NCBI GenBank assembly: GCA_027575765.1
Contig: JANBPT010000067.1
Location: 1 to 64,000, forward strand
Direction: 5' to 3'
Length of the DNA stretch: 64,000 bases
Source of the DNA: Tieghemiomyces parasiticus
Lineage: Eukaryota; Kickxellomycota; Dimargaritomycetes; Dimargaritales; Dimargaritaceae
This document shows positions 26,001 through 37,241 of this stretch, one piece after another. Position 1 is the stretch's first letter, and the number at the start of each line of letters is the position of its first letter. The notes under the pieces are model-generated. The model ran no database searches, was not told where the DNA came from, and saw only the letters and a program-made list of their open reading frames with translations. A program made the translations under genes and the position numbers.

Positions 26001-26381
26001 GTTAGAGGGACGAGCAGAAAATTACGCGATCAACCTGAGGTATTCGCTGTATCCACGTTATATCATGTTTTACGACGGTGACAAATGAGCGATCGTCGTT
26101 TCGGGCTCCCATTCTCTCACTCTTTCGCTCCGAGCCCCATTCCGCCACCATCCTGCCCTCCGTACACCAACCTCCGTGCGTTCGTAACGCTCCATCTCCC
26201 TTTAATTCCATGATACCTGTTGGAGCGCTCAGCTGCCAATCATGATAGTAGCGGGGGCTAACCTCGCCACCCTGTTTATACATTGATTTGGCACCGTTGG
26301 TTGGAGATGGTTATATCCTTAATTTTGGGACTTATCTAGCTAGTAACGAACGGCACGTCGAAACGACCCGGGGCCATGCGG

Positions 26382-26404
26382 TCTCTCTCTCTCTCTCTCT
26401 CTCT
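26382..26404. repeat. (TC)n microsatellite
   Basis: Uninterrupted TC dinucleotide tract in non-coding DNA. Confidence 0.9.
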
Positions 26405-26917
26405 TCCGTCTCCCTGCTGTGAGTGTATTTATGGAAGATTTTCTTTTGCCGCATTGACGTACGCAAGGCCAAGTGCTGCGGCGTTGTAGAAATAGACTGG
26501 GCAATAGCCCTTTAGTAGTGAGTGATGAAAGGCTACGGATAGTTTGCTGTAGTAATGCGAGAGACGTTGTGAATTGTTACCAATAAATTAACTTGTTCTG
26601 ATTCCTTGATATAATCGCCTGGCCAACCCCGTAGCTGCATCTGAATCAGAGCAAGGAGTAAGCGTGGTAACGAAGATGACGGGGGGGGGTAAGGTACTGG
26701 AGGCCACAGGTGGCCCAGGGAGTCAGCAACCAGAAGTGGAGACTTTAAGAGGGGGTTACTATCGTTTATTGGATAAATTGTGGGCGGTACATATATATGT
26801 CGGAGTACAATTAGCAGTCCGACCAGTGCAAGGTTACATAAGGCGGCGCCGGAGGCATCCGCTGAAGAGAATAAAAAACCTTGGATCATTAATAAAATGG
26901 AAGAACGAAGGAAAAAG

Positions 26918-26998
26918 CACTTAATCAGGAGTGGCTAATTTCCTATTAGGGAGAATACAGGAATTAGCCCGGACACTTAGCCGTATTCACTTAATCAG
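26918..26998. repeat. 11-bp direct repeat flanking a short inverted repeat
   Basis: CACTTAATCAG occurs at 26918-26928 and again at 26988-26998. Between the copies, GGCTAATT (26933-26940) and its complement AATTAGCC (26962-26969) form an 8-bp stem with a 21-base loop. It resembles a miniature insertion footprint but is short enough to be chance. Confidence 0.35.
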
Positions 26999-29143
26999 CA
27001 GGGTTGATTATGGTGACCACAATCGGCGGATGGGTCGAAATTGCACGACATAAATTATGAGCATTAGAGGAGGGGGGGGAGGCGCGGGTATAGCTCAATT
27101 ACTCAGCAAACCGAGCGCAGGGTCATAGGTGAACACTGAGTGCTTAGAATGACCCATGATTGGCAAGCTCTCCCCTCTTAATCCGTTGCCACATCCTAGT
27201 ATAGTCTCTTATGCGGACCTAATTACGGCAAATATTAGCCTTCGGCTATCTACTGTAGTTTGCAGAGGTGTTCGCATAGCAGCATACTTATTTTTGCGCC
27301 TGCTGAGGTTAGAATTTTGGGCTACCCACTCGCCAACTGTACATCTTGGGTGACGCGCTGTTTGCACGGGCTGTGGCCAGCCAGTATGCGTCATCGCAAT
27401 ATGCGCCAGAACTAATGAATCCTGCGTTGCACCTGTTGCTATTGATGTCACCACGTCCTCGAGCTGCACCGACAGTGCTAAGGTAGACGTTACTTGCCAT
27501 ACTAGCCTAGGCCAATGTCATCGATGGCTGAGCTGAGAACTGATCTGGGATATTATTCACCACCATTGATGATGATTGTGGTCGGAATAATCGCCGACTT
27601 ATGATCACAGCCTTAACAGCGACTTCTCACCTAAATTCGGAACGACCATGATGAGCTGAGTCCATCGAAGTCGCCTGCGCCGTTCGATGCATTATCCTAC
27701 GATGAGTCTCTCTTAGGATAGCATGTTTCAGTGTCCTCTCGTCTCCTTCATCCTGTGTTTTTCCCTGCTGCTTATCCTATGATGTATTCATCACTGCTGC
27801 CACTTCAAATCAACGGTTGGAAGTCAAGGCCGGAATGGATATATAGTATCTGTCCGCCGGTCACCTCAATAAATGAGAGACTGCCATATAACCCTTTACT
27901 TTTATATCGTACTCTCAACCCCTATGGATGTACTACACCGCAATCCTCTTGAGCCTTCAGGCCAGCAGTGGGACTCCAGAGTGATTCCAGTATGAAAAGT
28001 CCCAGGATGATGGCGGCCGTGGTCTGGTGCCTGCCAAGGCTGCAAAGTACAACACCACTACTACTGCTGACAAGAAGCCGCGGGTGAAGAGCCAGCACAA
28101 AGGCTGTTCCCCACCAGGTTCACAAAGAACTTTCCGGCCTTGTTATCACATGGCTAAGATGCAATCAAAGCAAGCTAGCTACTCGGGTCACTCTCCATGC
28201 GATGTAATGGAGGAGAGGCACCCTAAAGGTGAGTCGGCTGGGTAGAGAAGCCTCATCTAAGAAATGGATGGAACAACTGCAGCCTGCTGTGAGACAACGT
28301 ACTAATAGGCTCGACCTTTTGCCATTCTGCTAACATTTCTCACTTTGCCATAGGTTCATCAATGCGAACGCACACACAAACGGCTCGGCTCATTAAACGC
28401 AGAATTTTCCTCCATTGAAACACAAATTCACGGGACACGCGCCAAAAATACTACACACTGGTGGCGTAATATCTATCATTGGAATGACGGGAACTCGTTG
28501 GAAAATTATAGTATTCCTGTGCTCTGGCCTATCCTTTACTTTTGACCAGTAGTGTCCGTGCTTTGACGAGCTGCCTCTGGCCATCTTACTCGGCTAACAG
28601 GTACCAACTTTTGACAGCTCCTCTGAAATCCACATCATTGTTTTTCTTAACTACTCAGTAAAGGCGAGGTTGAACCCCCCCCTCTTGCCGCGATATTTCT
28701 TTTATATCGGACAAGTTTAAATAATGAGATTCCCTCCTTGGTGCCAATTCCCAACTGCACAGCCTCGTGTACAGGGGGGGGCACCCTCAGCCGACCAACG
28801 GCGAATGTGCGAGCTCCGCCCTACTGTTTACTACTAGTTAGCCAAACCATGGAAGTTACCGTCTTTTATGCCCCCCCTCCTCCTCTTCCCCCGTCCCTCT
28901 GATTCTATTCTCAATTTGAAAAGATCTTACGACAGTCTACCCCTTTCCTCGATCCTCTATTTTAGATTAGCTAAGGTCACCGTTGACTTCCCCTTCTCCG
29001 ATATCACCTTCCCCCTCTACCATGTTTCACTCGAATTGGATGCCCTATTCAACCCCTTCGTGTCCTTCAATTATTGCCCTTCCAACCAGGATCGCTTACA
29101 CATGGAATTATCGGCTCGGTAACTCAAGGGATAGGTAGGTAAG

Positions 29144-29166
29144 ATATATATATGTATATATATATA
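29144..29166. repeat. (TA)n tract with one TG interruption
   Basis: TA-rich simple sequence within the AT-richer desert; a similar shorter tract lies near 29481-29495. Confidence 0.85.
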
Positions 29167-32100
29167 GAAATCCAGCAAGTCTCACCATCCCTCCAATATA
29201 TACTAGGGTAACACATATAAGAGAATTGAGGGATATTTCGTGACCTACAACTTATCGTAAATCCCGATTGACCGTGAAGTTCGCCCTGTTCTTCTTTCCT
29301 TTTCACCATTGTAGTCAGGCCTCACGATGCTTCCACAACAAGAGAGATGAGGGTGGGCTACATCGGTTAACTTACTTAGACGGACACTCACTCGAAACCA
29401 TGATCTCACTAATTAATTTCCGATGGGGTTCTTGCCATCGAGAGTGCGTACGTGCGCAAGTACAATTGCTGGATGAAGGTATATATATATGTATATTCAT
29501 AATGTGTGTTAAGCCCTGATCTAATATTCACCTAGTCGCTTGCCGGTGGTGGCGCTGAGACGTATAAAATTGACAGAGAGGCGACAGGAAGTGATCCTGT
29601 CGGTTATGTAGAGAGCTTGCACATCTACTTTACCATGTCACACCGTGGGCTTTGCCATCCGAGATTGCCCATAGGTGGGTCGATCTTAGATTGTATCACC
29701 AGCTGCCAACTTTTGCCATGTTCAATTTCTTGCGGGGCGGGCTTCGTTAATTAAACCACTCCCCTTTTTGCTCCCCCCCCCGCCCTTTTCGCTTGCGTTC
29801 GTGACGGTCGACTATTAGAGCCCCCAAAGCTTCTGACCACAGATTCGGAGCCTGCTTGTCAATAGGCAGACTGTCGAGTTGATGATCGGTAGTGATATTC
29901 TAGATTGCTGGCTATTCCGGCTCGCTCAGTCTATCTAATATACATGGACGATTGTAATCTCTACTGGAGACTCTCTGAGTAGAGGCTGCGTTCTGGGCGT
30001 AAGATGATTAATTTCGTACCCCTTCTACTGTGGCTATGTTACTCAATGACTATTGGCCAGCTCTAACCTCTTTTATTTCATTAGTCTCCTATCATGTCGC
30101 GCCGTAGTTCAAGTCCTCCCCCTTCCTTTATCTCTCTCTCCCCCTCTCTCCCTCTCACAAACACATCATCATCTCTCTTGTTTTGACAGTAACGTTCCCG
30201 ATTGCGCCGATAAATTAAATCTGCCCGCTTAGGGTGCACTCTGCACACTATATTATTATCAACAGCCTTATAATAGACAGACTGTGCGGTATTGTATCGG
30301 GTGGATTGGTTAAGGTCAAGGGAAGGGGCTGATAGTCCTCATTCCATCTCGTACTATCGGCTATGAGATGACCGTCTCCGATTCGGACCAGCATCATCAT
30401 CTGCAAGTCCAAATTGCCTGAATATAGTTAGACCTGAAGAGGAGGGGGGTGGTTACAATAATGCTATACTATCGAATTTCGACTGTGGTGGACCATAAAT
30501 CTACCTCGGATCAGTCGCCTCTATAATTGGTCAGTGATCCGATCAGACCTTTAAATCCCAAATTAATAGGCATCCGGAAGACGCCCAGGATTAACATTTT
30601 CACGGTAATAACCCCAAATTCACTTCGTTCTTAGCGATTGTAGTCTATGCATCATTATTTTTTAGGACTCACATTTCTATCACGTCACTCTGACCATTTT
30701 CTCTATCTCGCTCTGGATATGGCCACTATTCCCCCCCCCCCCAATTCCCTACCTTGCACTCTTTTATACTTGCCTGTTATCGTCACGTAAGGAGGGGTAG
30801 CCACATAGCCACCGGAGTTTAAAAGTTTATAGGTGCACGATTTAAATCGGAAGTCTCTCGACAATTGCCTGCCGCGGAACTAGGGAGCCCGCGAGTATAT
30901 TTGATACCCAGCTCATGATATACTTTATGTTATGGACCAACATCCCTACTTTAGATACCTTTTCTTTAATTCACTTTAATAAAGCCCATGCCTAATACTC
31001 TCCTCTCAATGTGTCCATCAGCGGCGGCTACATCACATCGGCAATGTAATAATTATTTTAAAACGTTTTTTTTTAATTTCTGGGTGACATACGGGACTGA
31101 CGTGACCGCCTCTAATCCGGAGGCGGCTGTGTCGCTGGTAGCAATGTGAATGACAGCTAGAAGAGGAACCTGACGGGAAGATCCGAGGGAATTAATAGAT
31201 CGGACCATTCGTTGAGCAGGGGGATAACGTTAGGGACAGGTGATACAGGCGGACGCTTCTAATCTGTCGCTGACCAGGAGTTGGTAGCATATATGCTAAT
31301 TGTAATTAAAGAGAACCGAGACTCTGATTTACAGCTTCGACATGAATCTCTCGCGTTGGTTTTTTTTACATTTAACGTTCATTCTGGCTTAGCTAGAATG
31401 GTGTAATCTATTGGCCCAAACATATGGGGTAGTCGTCTGCATGATGAATAGTAGATTGGTGTGTACTATATATCGTCGGTTTTAAACGAACTATTAGGTA
31501 GTGTCTATTAGTTTCGCCGAAGAATGAATCCGTTAAGAGTTGTCTACCTTATCGTACCCGCACCGAGGTTGATACGGTAAAGACTATTCAACGGTGGACA
31601 ATACGCGATATAATTATTCAATTTCAAGGTTTGGGGGGTGCTGGTAGCGTAGCCTCTCGTGGGCCAGGCTGTATAGGAGACAGTAGACACCTGATGTAGA
31701 GAAGAGGGGGGTTCATCTTAGTGCTTACCCAGATTGACACTTGTGCAATTCGGAGCCCTAGTATAGCCCAGATGCATCTAAAATTATGAACTTGAAGGGA
31801 GGGGTAGCCACAGGCGGGCCTTTCCAAATATTGCCACCGTTCATGTTCAAGGGGCTAAAGAGCGTGTGGTGGCTCGTCTTCATCTTGATAGTGGAAATAG
31901 GGAACGTAGTATTAGTGGGCTCGCATTACCACGGCTTGAACTCCAGGCGACCTACCTGACGCGGGACGTTAAGTCCGGCAGCTTGGGGAGGGGAAGGCGA
32001 GGGGATGGCATTGACCATCTACCCCGACTCGTGACACTTCTTTTTTTCACTGAGTAATTACGGAACAGGTCAGTGGACCGATCGATAAATCAATTGACCC

Positions 32101-33225
32101 AGGTCTCTTGCGGGGGATACAGATGGTGGAAGTTGAATTCCCTATTAGAACTGCCAATGCCACTCGCGATGGGTGGAGTCAAGAGTACAGTACTTTCTGA
32201 GGAAAACATCAGCCTTTATCACATGTGGATGGGCCCAGCTAAAAGTCGCCCCCCCCCTCGAAGTTAAGGCGGCAAGGGGCGGGGCGAAACAACCGACCAC
32301 CCTTTGACCAACTTCAATTCACCACTCCAAGCAATATTCTACATGACCATTTCTTCACTCATTATTGATCCCGCCCCCAACCCATCAGCCCCCCTCGCTG
32401 ATTGTACAGGTGCCGTCTACGTTTCCTGACTGTCCACCTTTTGGCGCAATCCGGGGCGGAGGGTGAAGGCCAAGCCGCCAAACAGAATGGCACACGAGGT
32501 TGGCAGGCAATAGACCGGATCCGTGGGTGAGAAGAGTATTCCTCCCCCTCACTCCCCACCTTCCTGATCTGTCACGACCAAGCTGGCCATGATTCGCTCG
32601 TGGGCAGGGAGGGAAGGGTCACGCGCCGTGCCGGGCAAGCCGGTGTCCGCCTCTCCTACCCGCTCCGAGCTGCAGCGGAGTAGGAGGGCAACAGGGGCCT
32701 TTGGATGGCGCCAAGCCTTTCTGTAGAAATGGTGCAGCATGCGGCGGCTATAAAACCAGAAGCCAGCGTGGCCTTACCGTCCCTTCCGACTTTGCGGACC
32801 CCACCTTTGCAGTTTGCTAGTGTTTGTCATATGCATAATTCCAGCGCCATTGATTCCTAAGGACCCTTTCGTGACTGGTAGGTGGCTTTGATAACCGCGC
32901 TAGCATCCGCATATCTCGCAGCGTAGCTTCCTCCTCCCACCGCCTCCCCACGCTCCAGCAACAGCTGACTCTCTCCTACCTTAAACTCACCCCGCTGCCG
33001 TGCTGGGACGGCGAAACCCTCTAAGCCTCCGCTGCTTTCCTTAGCCCCTCTGGAGATTCTCTTGGCGCCGCCACCTTTGCCCGACTGGCCTCTTCGATAC
33101 ACCGCCTCCGCCCTCTCCATTTCCCTACCTTTCGAGCTTTAGTTAGCGTGCGCCGGTTGATTGCTGCCGTCTACCCCTCGTTTCACAGGCCGCTTCGCCT
33201 TTACCCTTCCCCCCTCACCGTCAGC

Positions 33226-34488
33226 ATGCCCATTCCCCAGCTTGGCATGCTCGTAGCCGGGACGGTCACCCTGCTGACCGTGGCCGGTATCATTATCGTC
33301 CAGGAGCTCCGCAATCGCCATGAAGAGGAAGAGGAGCGGGAATGCATTCGTTACCTGGCCAATCCGCACTTCAACTCCTACGCCGAGTACCACCAGTACT
33401 ACTACGGCGCCGGGAGAGCCGCTCGTCTGGCCGACGAAAAGAACGAGCCGACGACGCACGTTAGCTTGGCGGAATTACAGCGCCATGCAGCGAACGAACC
33501 CGGCCCCTGGACCGGCACTGAGACCCTACCTCCGTTCCACCTACCCTCGCGCTCGAGTCCCGCCGGTAACGATGACGACAACGATGACCACGGCCGTCTA
33601 TGTTACTCCGAGACCTACGTTCTGCGGCGGCGCAAGGCCGCCGGCACCTTCCGTATCGACCAGTTTGGCCGCACGGAGGAAGACATTCAACGCGAATACT
33701 CCTATCTCCAGGCCATGGAACAGGCCAACGAGAGACGCTGGCGGGAACTTCAAGACGAAAAGCGGGCATTGGCCCGTCTGGAAGCGGAAGTGCAAGCCCG
33801 CCGAGCGGTTCTGGCTACATCCGACCCCTTCGCGGTTGATGGTAAGCCGAGAACGGTCAAGACGGAATCCGGCTCCGAGCTATCGCCTGGCCCACGTCCG
33901 CATGACCCCACCGTAGTAGTTTCACACCCTGCCTCGGTGACACGGACCACCTCACCCGATCCGTTCGCCTTTGGCGGTGGCAGCACCCATCTGGCCGGCT
34001 CTGCTTGGCAGCTCGAGCGTAGCTCGCTCAACGCCCCGCCGGTCATTGCTACCCGGTCCAGCGTTGGCTCGTCGTCCACCTCCGCCTCTTCTTCCTCCGC
34101 CCGCCTGAACCTTTCTTCGCAAGGACCGGCCGAGTCGGCGGTAGCCCTCGACCACACTGGTGGTCAGGACTCCCCTAGCGACAACTACGCCAGCGCCGCC
34201 AACAGTCTACTGGCACCGTCCGTGCCCTCCCTGATGCCCTCTCACATTGAATCGTCGCGCATGAGCGACCTGAGTACCGTTCTGACGGCAATGGAGAACG
34301 AGGGCCTGGTGGACGTGTCGGTAGGGTCGGTTAATGACCACGCGCACCCTGTTGCGCCGCCGCACGTGGCTTCCTCAGATCGGGTGCATAGCCCCAGCAG
34401 CCGCCGCAACAGCAATGTCAGCGCCGGATTGGGGTCCACTTCCGACGCCAGCTGGGTCGAATTGGCGTCTCGCGGCTCCCAAATGTAG
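33226..34488 (+). CDS. membrane-anchored coiled-coil protein, unknown function
   Basis: Single-exon frame of about 420 codons; family not recognised. The preferred Met (MPIPQLGML) is followed at once by one hydrophobic segment (residues about 5-25, ending GIIIVQEL) and a highly charged acidic stretch, RNRHEEEEERE. This looks like a signal-anchor with most of the protein on one side of a membrane. The frame is open 26 codons further upstream, but that extension looks like pyrimidine-rich leader. A Tyr-rich patch (YAEYHQYYYGAG) follows. Around residues 130-200 there is a conserved-looking block (CYSETYVLRRR, then FRIDQFGRTEEDIQ) leading into a predicted coiled coil (QANERRWRELQDEK through EAEVQARR). 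The remaining C-terminal half is disordered and Ser/Pro/Ala-rich. No catalytic motif is visible. A tethering or scaffold role is inference. Confidence 0.75.
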   Translation: MPIPQLGMLVAGTVTLLTVAGIIIVQELRNRHEEEEERECIRYLANPHFNSYAEYHQYYYGAGRAARLADEKNEPTTHVSLAELQRHAANEPGPWTGTETLPPFHLPSRSSPAGNDDDNDDHGRLCYSETYVLRRRKAAGTFRIDQFGRTEEDIQREYSYLQAMEQANERRWRELQDEKRALARLEAEVQARRAVLATSDPFAVDGKPRTVKTESGSELSPGPRPHDPTVVVSHPASVTRTTSPDPFAFGGGSTHLAGSAWQLERSSLNAPPVIATRSSVGSSSTSASSSSARLNLSSQGPAESAVALDHTGGQDSPSDNYASAANSLLAPSVPSLMPSHIESSRMSDLSTVLTAMENEGLVDVSVGSVNDHAHPVAPPHVASSDRVHSPSSRRNSNVSAGLGSTSDASWVELASRGSQM

Positions 34489-35882
34489 GCTCAGTTCAGC
34501 CAGCGCCAGTCCATGTACACCTTTGGTCGGCTCCGTTCGACCGGGCAGTGGCCCCTCCCAGGCCCGCTACATACACTCTATACCACCTATCATCTTACCT
34601 GTCACATTACTACCCTTCTCAACGCGTCCCTTTTAACCATCCCTACCGGTGCCACCGGCGTTGTACGTTCTGTCTTTCTTTTTTGCTTTTTATTTTTTTT
34701 GCTTCGCCGGCCAGTTTGCTCTTTTAACATTTACAATAGCCAAGAATACCCCCGATTCTACTTTGCCAAAGTACTAAAACAAATGAATATGTAGGAATTA
34801 ACTGATGACTGTAGTGACTGATATGTTTGAGAACGACTCGTTCGGGTATTCAGTCCTTAATGTTGGCGTCACTCCAATTGCTTGCCGCCATGATTTTCAC
34901 ACAGTGCTATTAATCGTCTTTTTTTTTCTCCTCTCGGGTCGGAAAGCTGTAACAGACAGTGTTCATTTGGGCCGCAGCCCTCAAAAATCCAAGATACCGA
35001 GGCGCCTATAGACTGCTAGAATACATATTCTCTCTACCGAAACGGCTATTACAATGGTACTCGCAATGTCGAGCATCATACCTCTGACCGTGACGTGTTA
35101 TTAATGAGTAGGAAAAATAGCCTACTCCTTACCACAGATGACAGGCATGTCGCTGCGTGATGTCGATACTGGTGCTCCGAGATATGCGCAGTGGACGCAG
35201 TTAGTGCTGCAGCGTGCATCCCACCAGGCCCGCACAATGCAGACAGCTAATACGGCCTCGTTAGATAATCAGTTATTAGTGGTCTGCTAGAAGACGGCGA
35301 TCAGGTGCCGGCTGACTTCAAGTCTTCCCTCTCTCTCTCCTCCTCATTTGCTCGGCTGGGTTGGCTAGAAGTCATGGTGTCCAATTTCCTGGATAACGAA
35401 ACGCGAATATCCTGACCAAGTAATAAATAAAACTGACCGAGGATAATAGAACACACTCGGAACTCGCAGCGCACAGTAGATTCCAGGCGCTGGGTGGCGA
35501 CGAACTTGGGGGTACTATCCGTTGGGGGGGAGGAATGGGCGCCAGGCTAGACAGAAACAGCAGGGCATGGGATCTGCAGCATGGGACTTCCGCCAGAGGG
35601 GGGCTGGGCCTCCACTCTCCGACCTACTTGTCCGTCTCTGTGCTCTGCCCAGTGTAGGAAATACAGATAGAAGGCACTCGCAGAGGTGACTACAGCCCTT
35701 GGTACTACGCTGGCCCATCCGCTTCATTTCAACCGCGACCAACCTCTCCGTACCTGGCGTGTGCAACCATTCCCCTGACTACCATTTCACAAAGCCTGAC
35801 ATTCCTCTTTCTCCATTTTACCTAATTCGCATCCCACGCTACTTGCTATCCCGCCGCATCCCGTCACCGACCTCGCTAGTCT
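34489..35882. other. intergenic between two plus-strand genes
   Basis: No gene supported. It contains T-rich sequence near 34680 that may serve 3'-end formation of the upstream gene, and pyrimidine-rich sequence just before the kinase start. Confidence 0.6.
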
Positions 35883-37241
35883 ATGTCGGGGCCAGCCATG
35901 TCATCGCTCGCCCGCTCCAATGCTACAAACCAGCGAAAACGACCCGCCATCACCCGTCTACGCATCCCGAGTGGGGAGGTAGGGGTGCCACCCGGCGCCG
36001 TCGAGTCCATCGCCAGCTCCATCCAACACGGCCACTTTCAGGCTCAAGTACCCGGCGCGACCCCACCCGTCGGTCGCTCGACCGGCCGCCCCGCGGGGCT
36101 CCATATCGACCCCACCGTCGGTCGGGCCCCACCAGGAGGCATCGGCAGCCGTGGTCCGAGTCCATCCACGGCCGCCACGTCTTCAAGTGGGTCAACAAAC
36201 CACCTGAGCAACGCTATGGAGTACTCCAAATACATCTCGTCCACAAACGACTCGTTCCGTCGCTCGGGTCGCCGGTCAAACGGCGGGACAGACGGGTGTG
36301 GCACGGCAAGTGGAGATAACCTCGAAAGCGGCAACGGTGGCGATGCCGCCACGGCCGGTATCACACCATTCCTGGACATCAAACCGGAGAACATCGAAAT
36401 GGGCACGCGGCTGGGCGAGGGTGCGATGGGCACGGTGTACAAGGCGCTATTCCGGCCGACGCAAATGGTGATGGCGGTCAAGACGATGGTGGTCGACCCG
36501 GACCCGGCGGTGCACAAGCAAATCATCCGCGAGTTGTCGTTCCTGCGGACGTGCCAGTCGGACTACATTGTATCATACTACGGCACCTTCTTTGATGAAG
36601 ACCAGTCGTCGATTGCCATGTGTATCGAGTACTGCGACGGTGGCAGCCTCGATGCCATCTACAAGCGGATCCGCGACCGCCAGGCCCGGATCGGCGAGGG
36701 CGTCCTGGGAAAAATTGCCGAGTCGGTACTGCACGGGTTCGTGTATCTTCACGACCACAAGATTATCCACCGCGACGTCAAACCATCCAACATTTTGGTC
36801 TCATCCAGCGGCGAAATCAAGCTGTGTGACTTTGGGGTGAGCGGCGAACTGGTCAATTCCATGGCCCAGACCTTCGTAGGTACGGGCCACTACATGGCCC
36901 CGGAACGTATCCAAGGCGGCGGGTATGCCGTCCAGTCCGATGTGTGGTCCCTTGGCGTGTCGTTGGTCGAGATCGCCCAGAACCGCTTCCCGTTCCCGCC
37001 ACCGGGGCACCCGCCACTGGCCTTCATTGAACTCGTCGACTACATCGTGCGCATGCCCCAGCCCGAGCTCTCCGAGGCTGACGGCTGGTCCCCTGAATGC
37101 TGCCATTTCGTCTCCGTCTGCCTCATCAAGGACCCCGCCCGTCGGCCATCCCCCCGGGAGATGCTGCTCCACCCTTTCATTGTGCGGACAATGGCCGCCC
37201 AGATTGACCTCCAGCGGTGGATCCGGGAGGTATGGGCCTGA
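35883..37241 (+). CDS. MAP kinase kinase, Mkk1/2 (cell-wall-integrity) type
   Basis: Dual-specificity protein kinase that phosphorylates and activates a MAP kinase. All kinase landmarks are present in a 452-residue, single-exon protein: Gly-rich loop LGEGAMGTVY (177-186), ATP-binding Lys200, catalytic loop HRDVKPSN (from 296), DFG (316-318) and MAPER (338-342). The activation loop reads GVSGELVNSMAQTFVGT, giving the MAPKK S-x3-T phosphosite pair Ser326/Thr330. The run VNS-A-TF-GT followed by YMAPERIQG is closer to the Mkk1/2 proteins of the cell-wall-integrity pathway than to Ste7 or Pbs2, judged from family knowledge without an alignment. Residues 1-165 are Ser/Gly/Pro-rich and disordered, as in other fungal MAPKKs. 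One oddity is GTGHYMAPE, where most relatives have GTS-x-YM. The start lies at the end of a pyrimidine-rich leader; Met6 is an alternative. Confidence 0.92.
   Translation: MSGPAMSSLARSNATNQRKRPAITRLRIPSGEVGVPPGAVESIASSIQHGHFQAQVPGATPPVGRSTGRPAGLHIDPTVGRAPPGGIGSRGPSPSTAATSSSGSTNHLSNAMEYSKYISSTNDSFRRSGRRSNGGTDGCGTASGDNLESGNGGDAATAGITPFLDIKPENIEMGTRLGEGAMGTVYKALFRPTQMVMAVKTMVVDPDPAVHKQIIRELSFLRTCQSDYIVSYYGTFFDEDQSSIAMCIEYCDGGSLDAIYKRIRDRQARIGEGVLGKIAESVLHGFVYLHDHKIIHRDVKPSNILVSSSGEIKLCDFGVSGELVNSMAQTFVGTGHYMAPERIQGGGYAVQSDVWSLGVSLVEIAQNRFPFPPPGHPPLAFIELVDYIVRMPQPELSEADGWSPECCHFVSVCLIKDPARRPSPREMLLHPFIVRTMAAQIDLQRWIREVWA

Larger units (their letters stand above)
17071..26500. other. gene desert, left part, GC-mixed
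   Basis: No gene is supported. Short overlapping frames of 100-175 codons occur on both strands (for example 17137-17580, 18120-18557, 19756-20217, 22097-22981 and 23009-23536), but the translations are low in hydrophobic periodicity and match nothing I know. The stretch is punctuated by G/C homopolymers near 17988, 19211, 22459, 22551 and 25920 and by GT and CA microsatellites. A 115-codon frame at 20329-20676 has two hydrophobic segments but no other support. Confidence 0.5.
26501..32850. other. gene desert, AT-richer core
   Basis: By eye this is the most AT-rich long stretch in the window, and it has no frame of more than about 120 codons. It contains TA-rich simple repeats near 29144 and 29481, a small direct-repeat/inverted-repeat structure at 26918-26998, and one isolated intron-like signature at 28229-28353. 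I found no transposase, reverse transcriptase, tRNA or rRNA signature. Plausible contents are regulatory or structural DNA, long non-coding transcripts or decayed mobile elements; none is demonstrated. Confidence 0.5.

Noticed and set aside
27090..27165. tRNA-like 5' sequence (GCGGGTATAGCTCAAT)
   Set aside because: A D-stem-like pair exists, but there is no proper anticodon arm, T-arm or matching acceptor stem.
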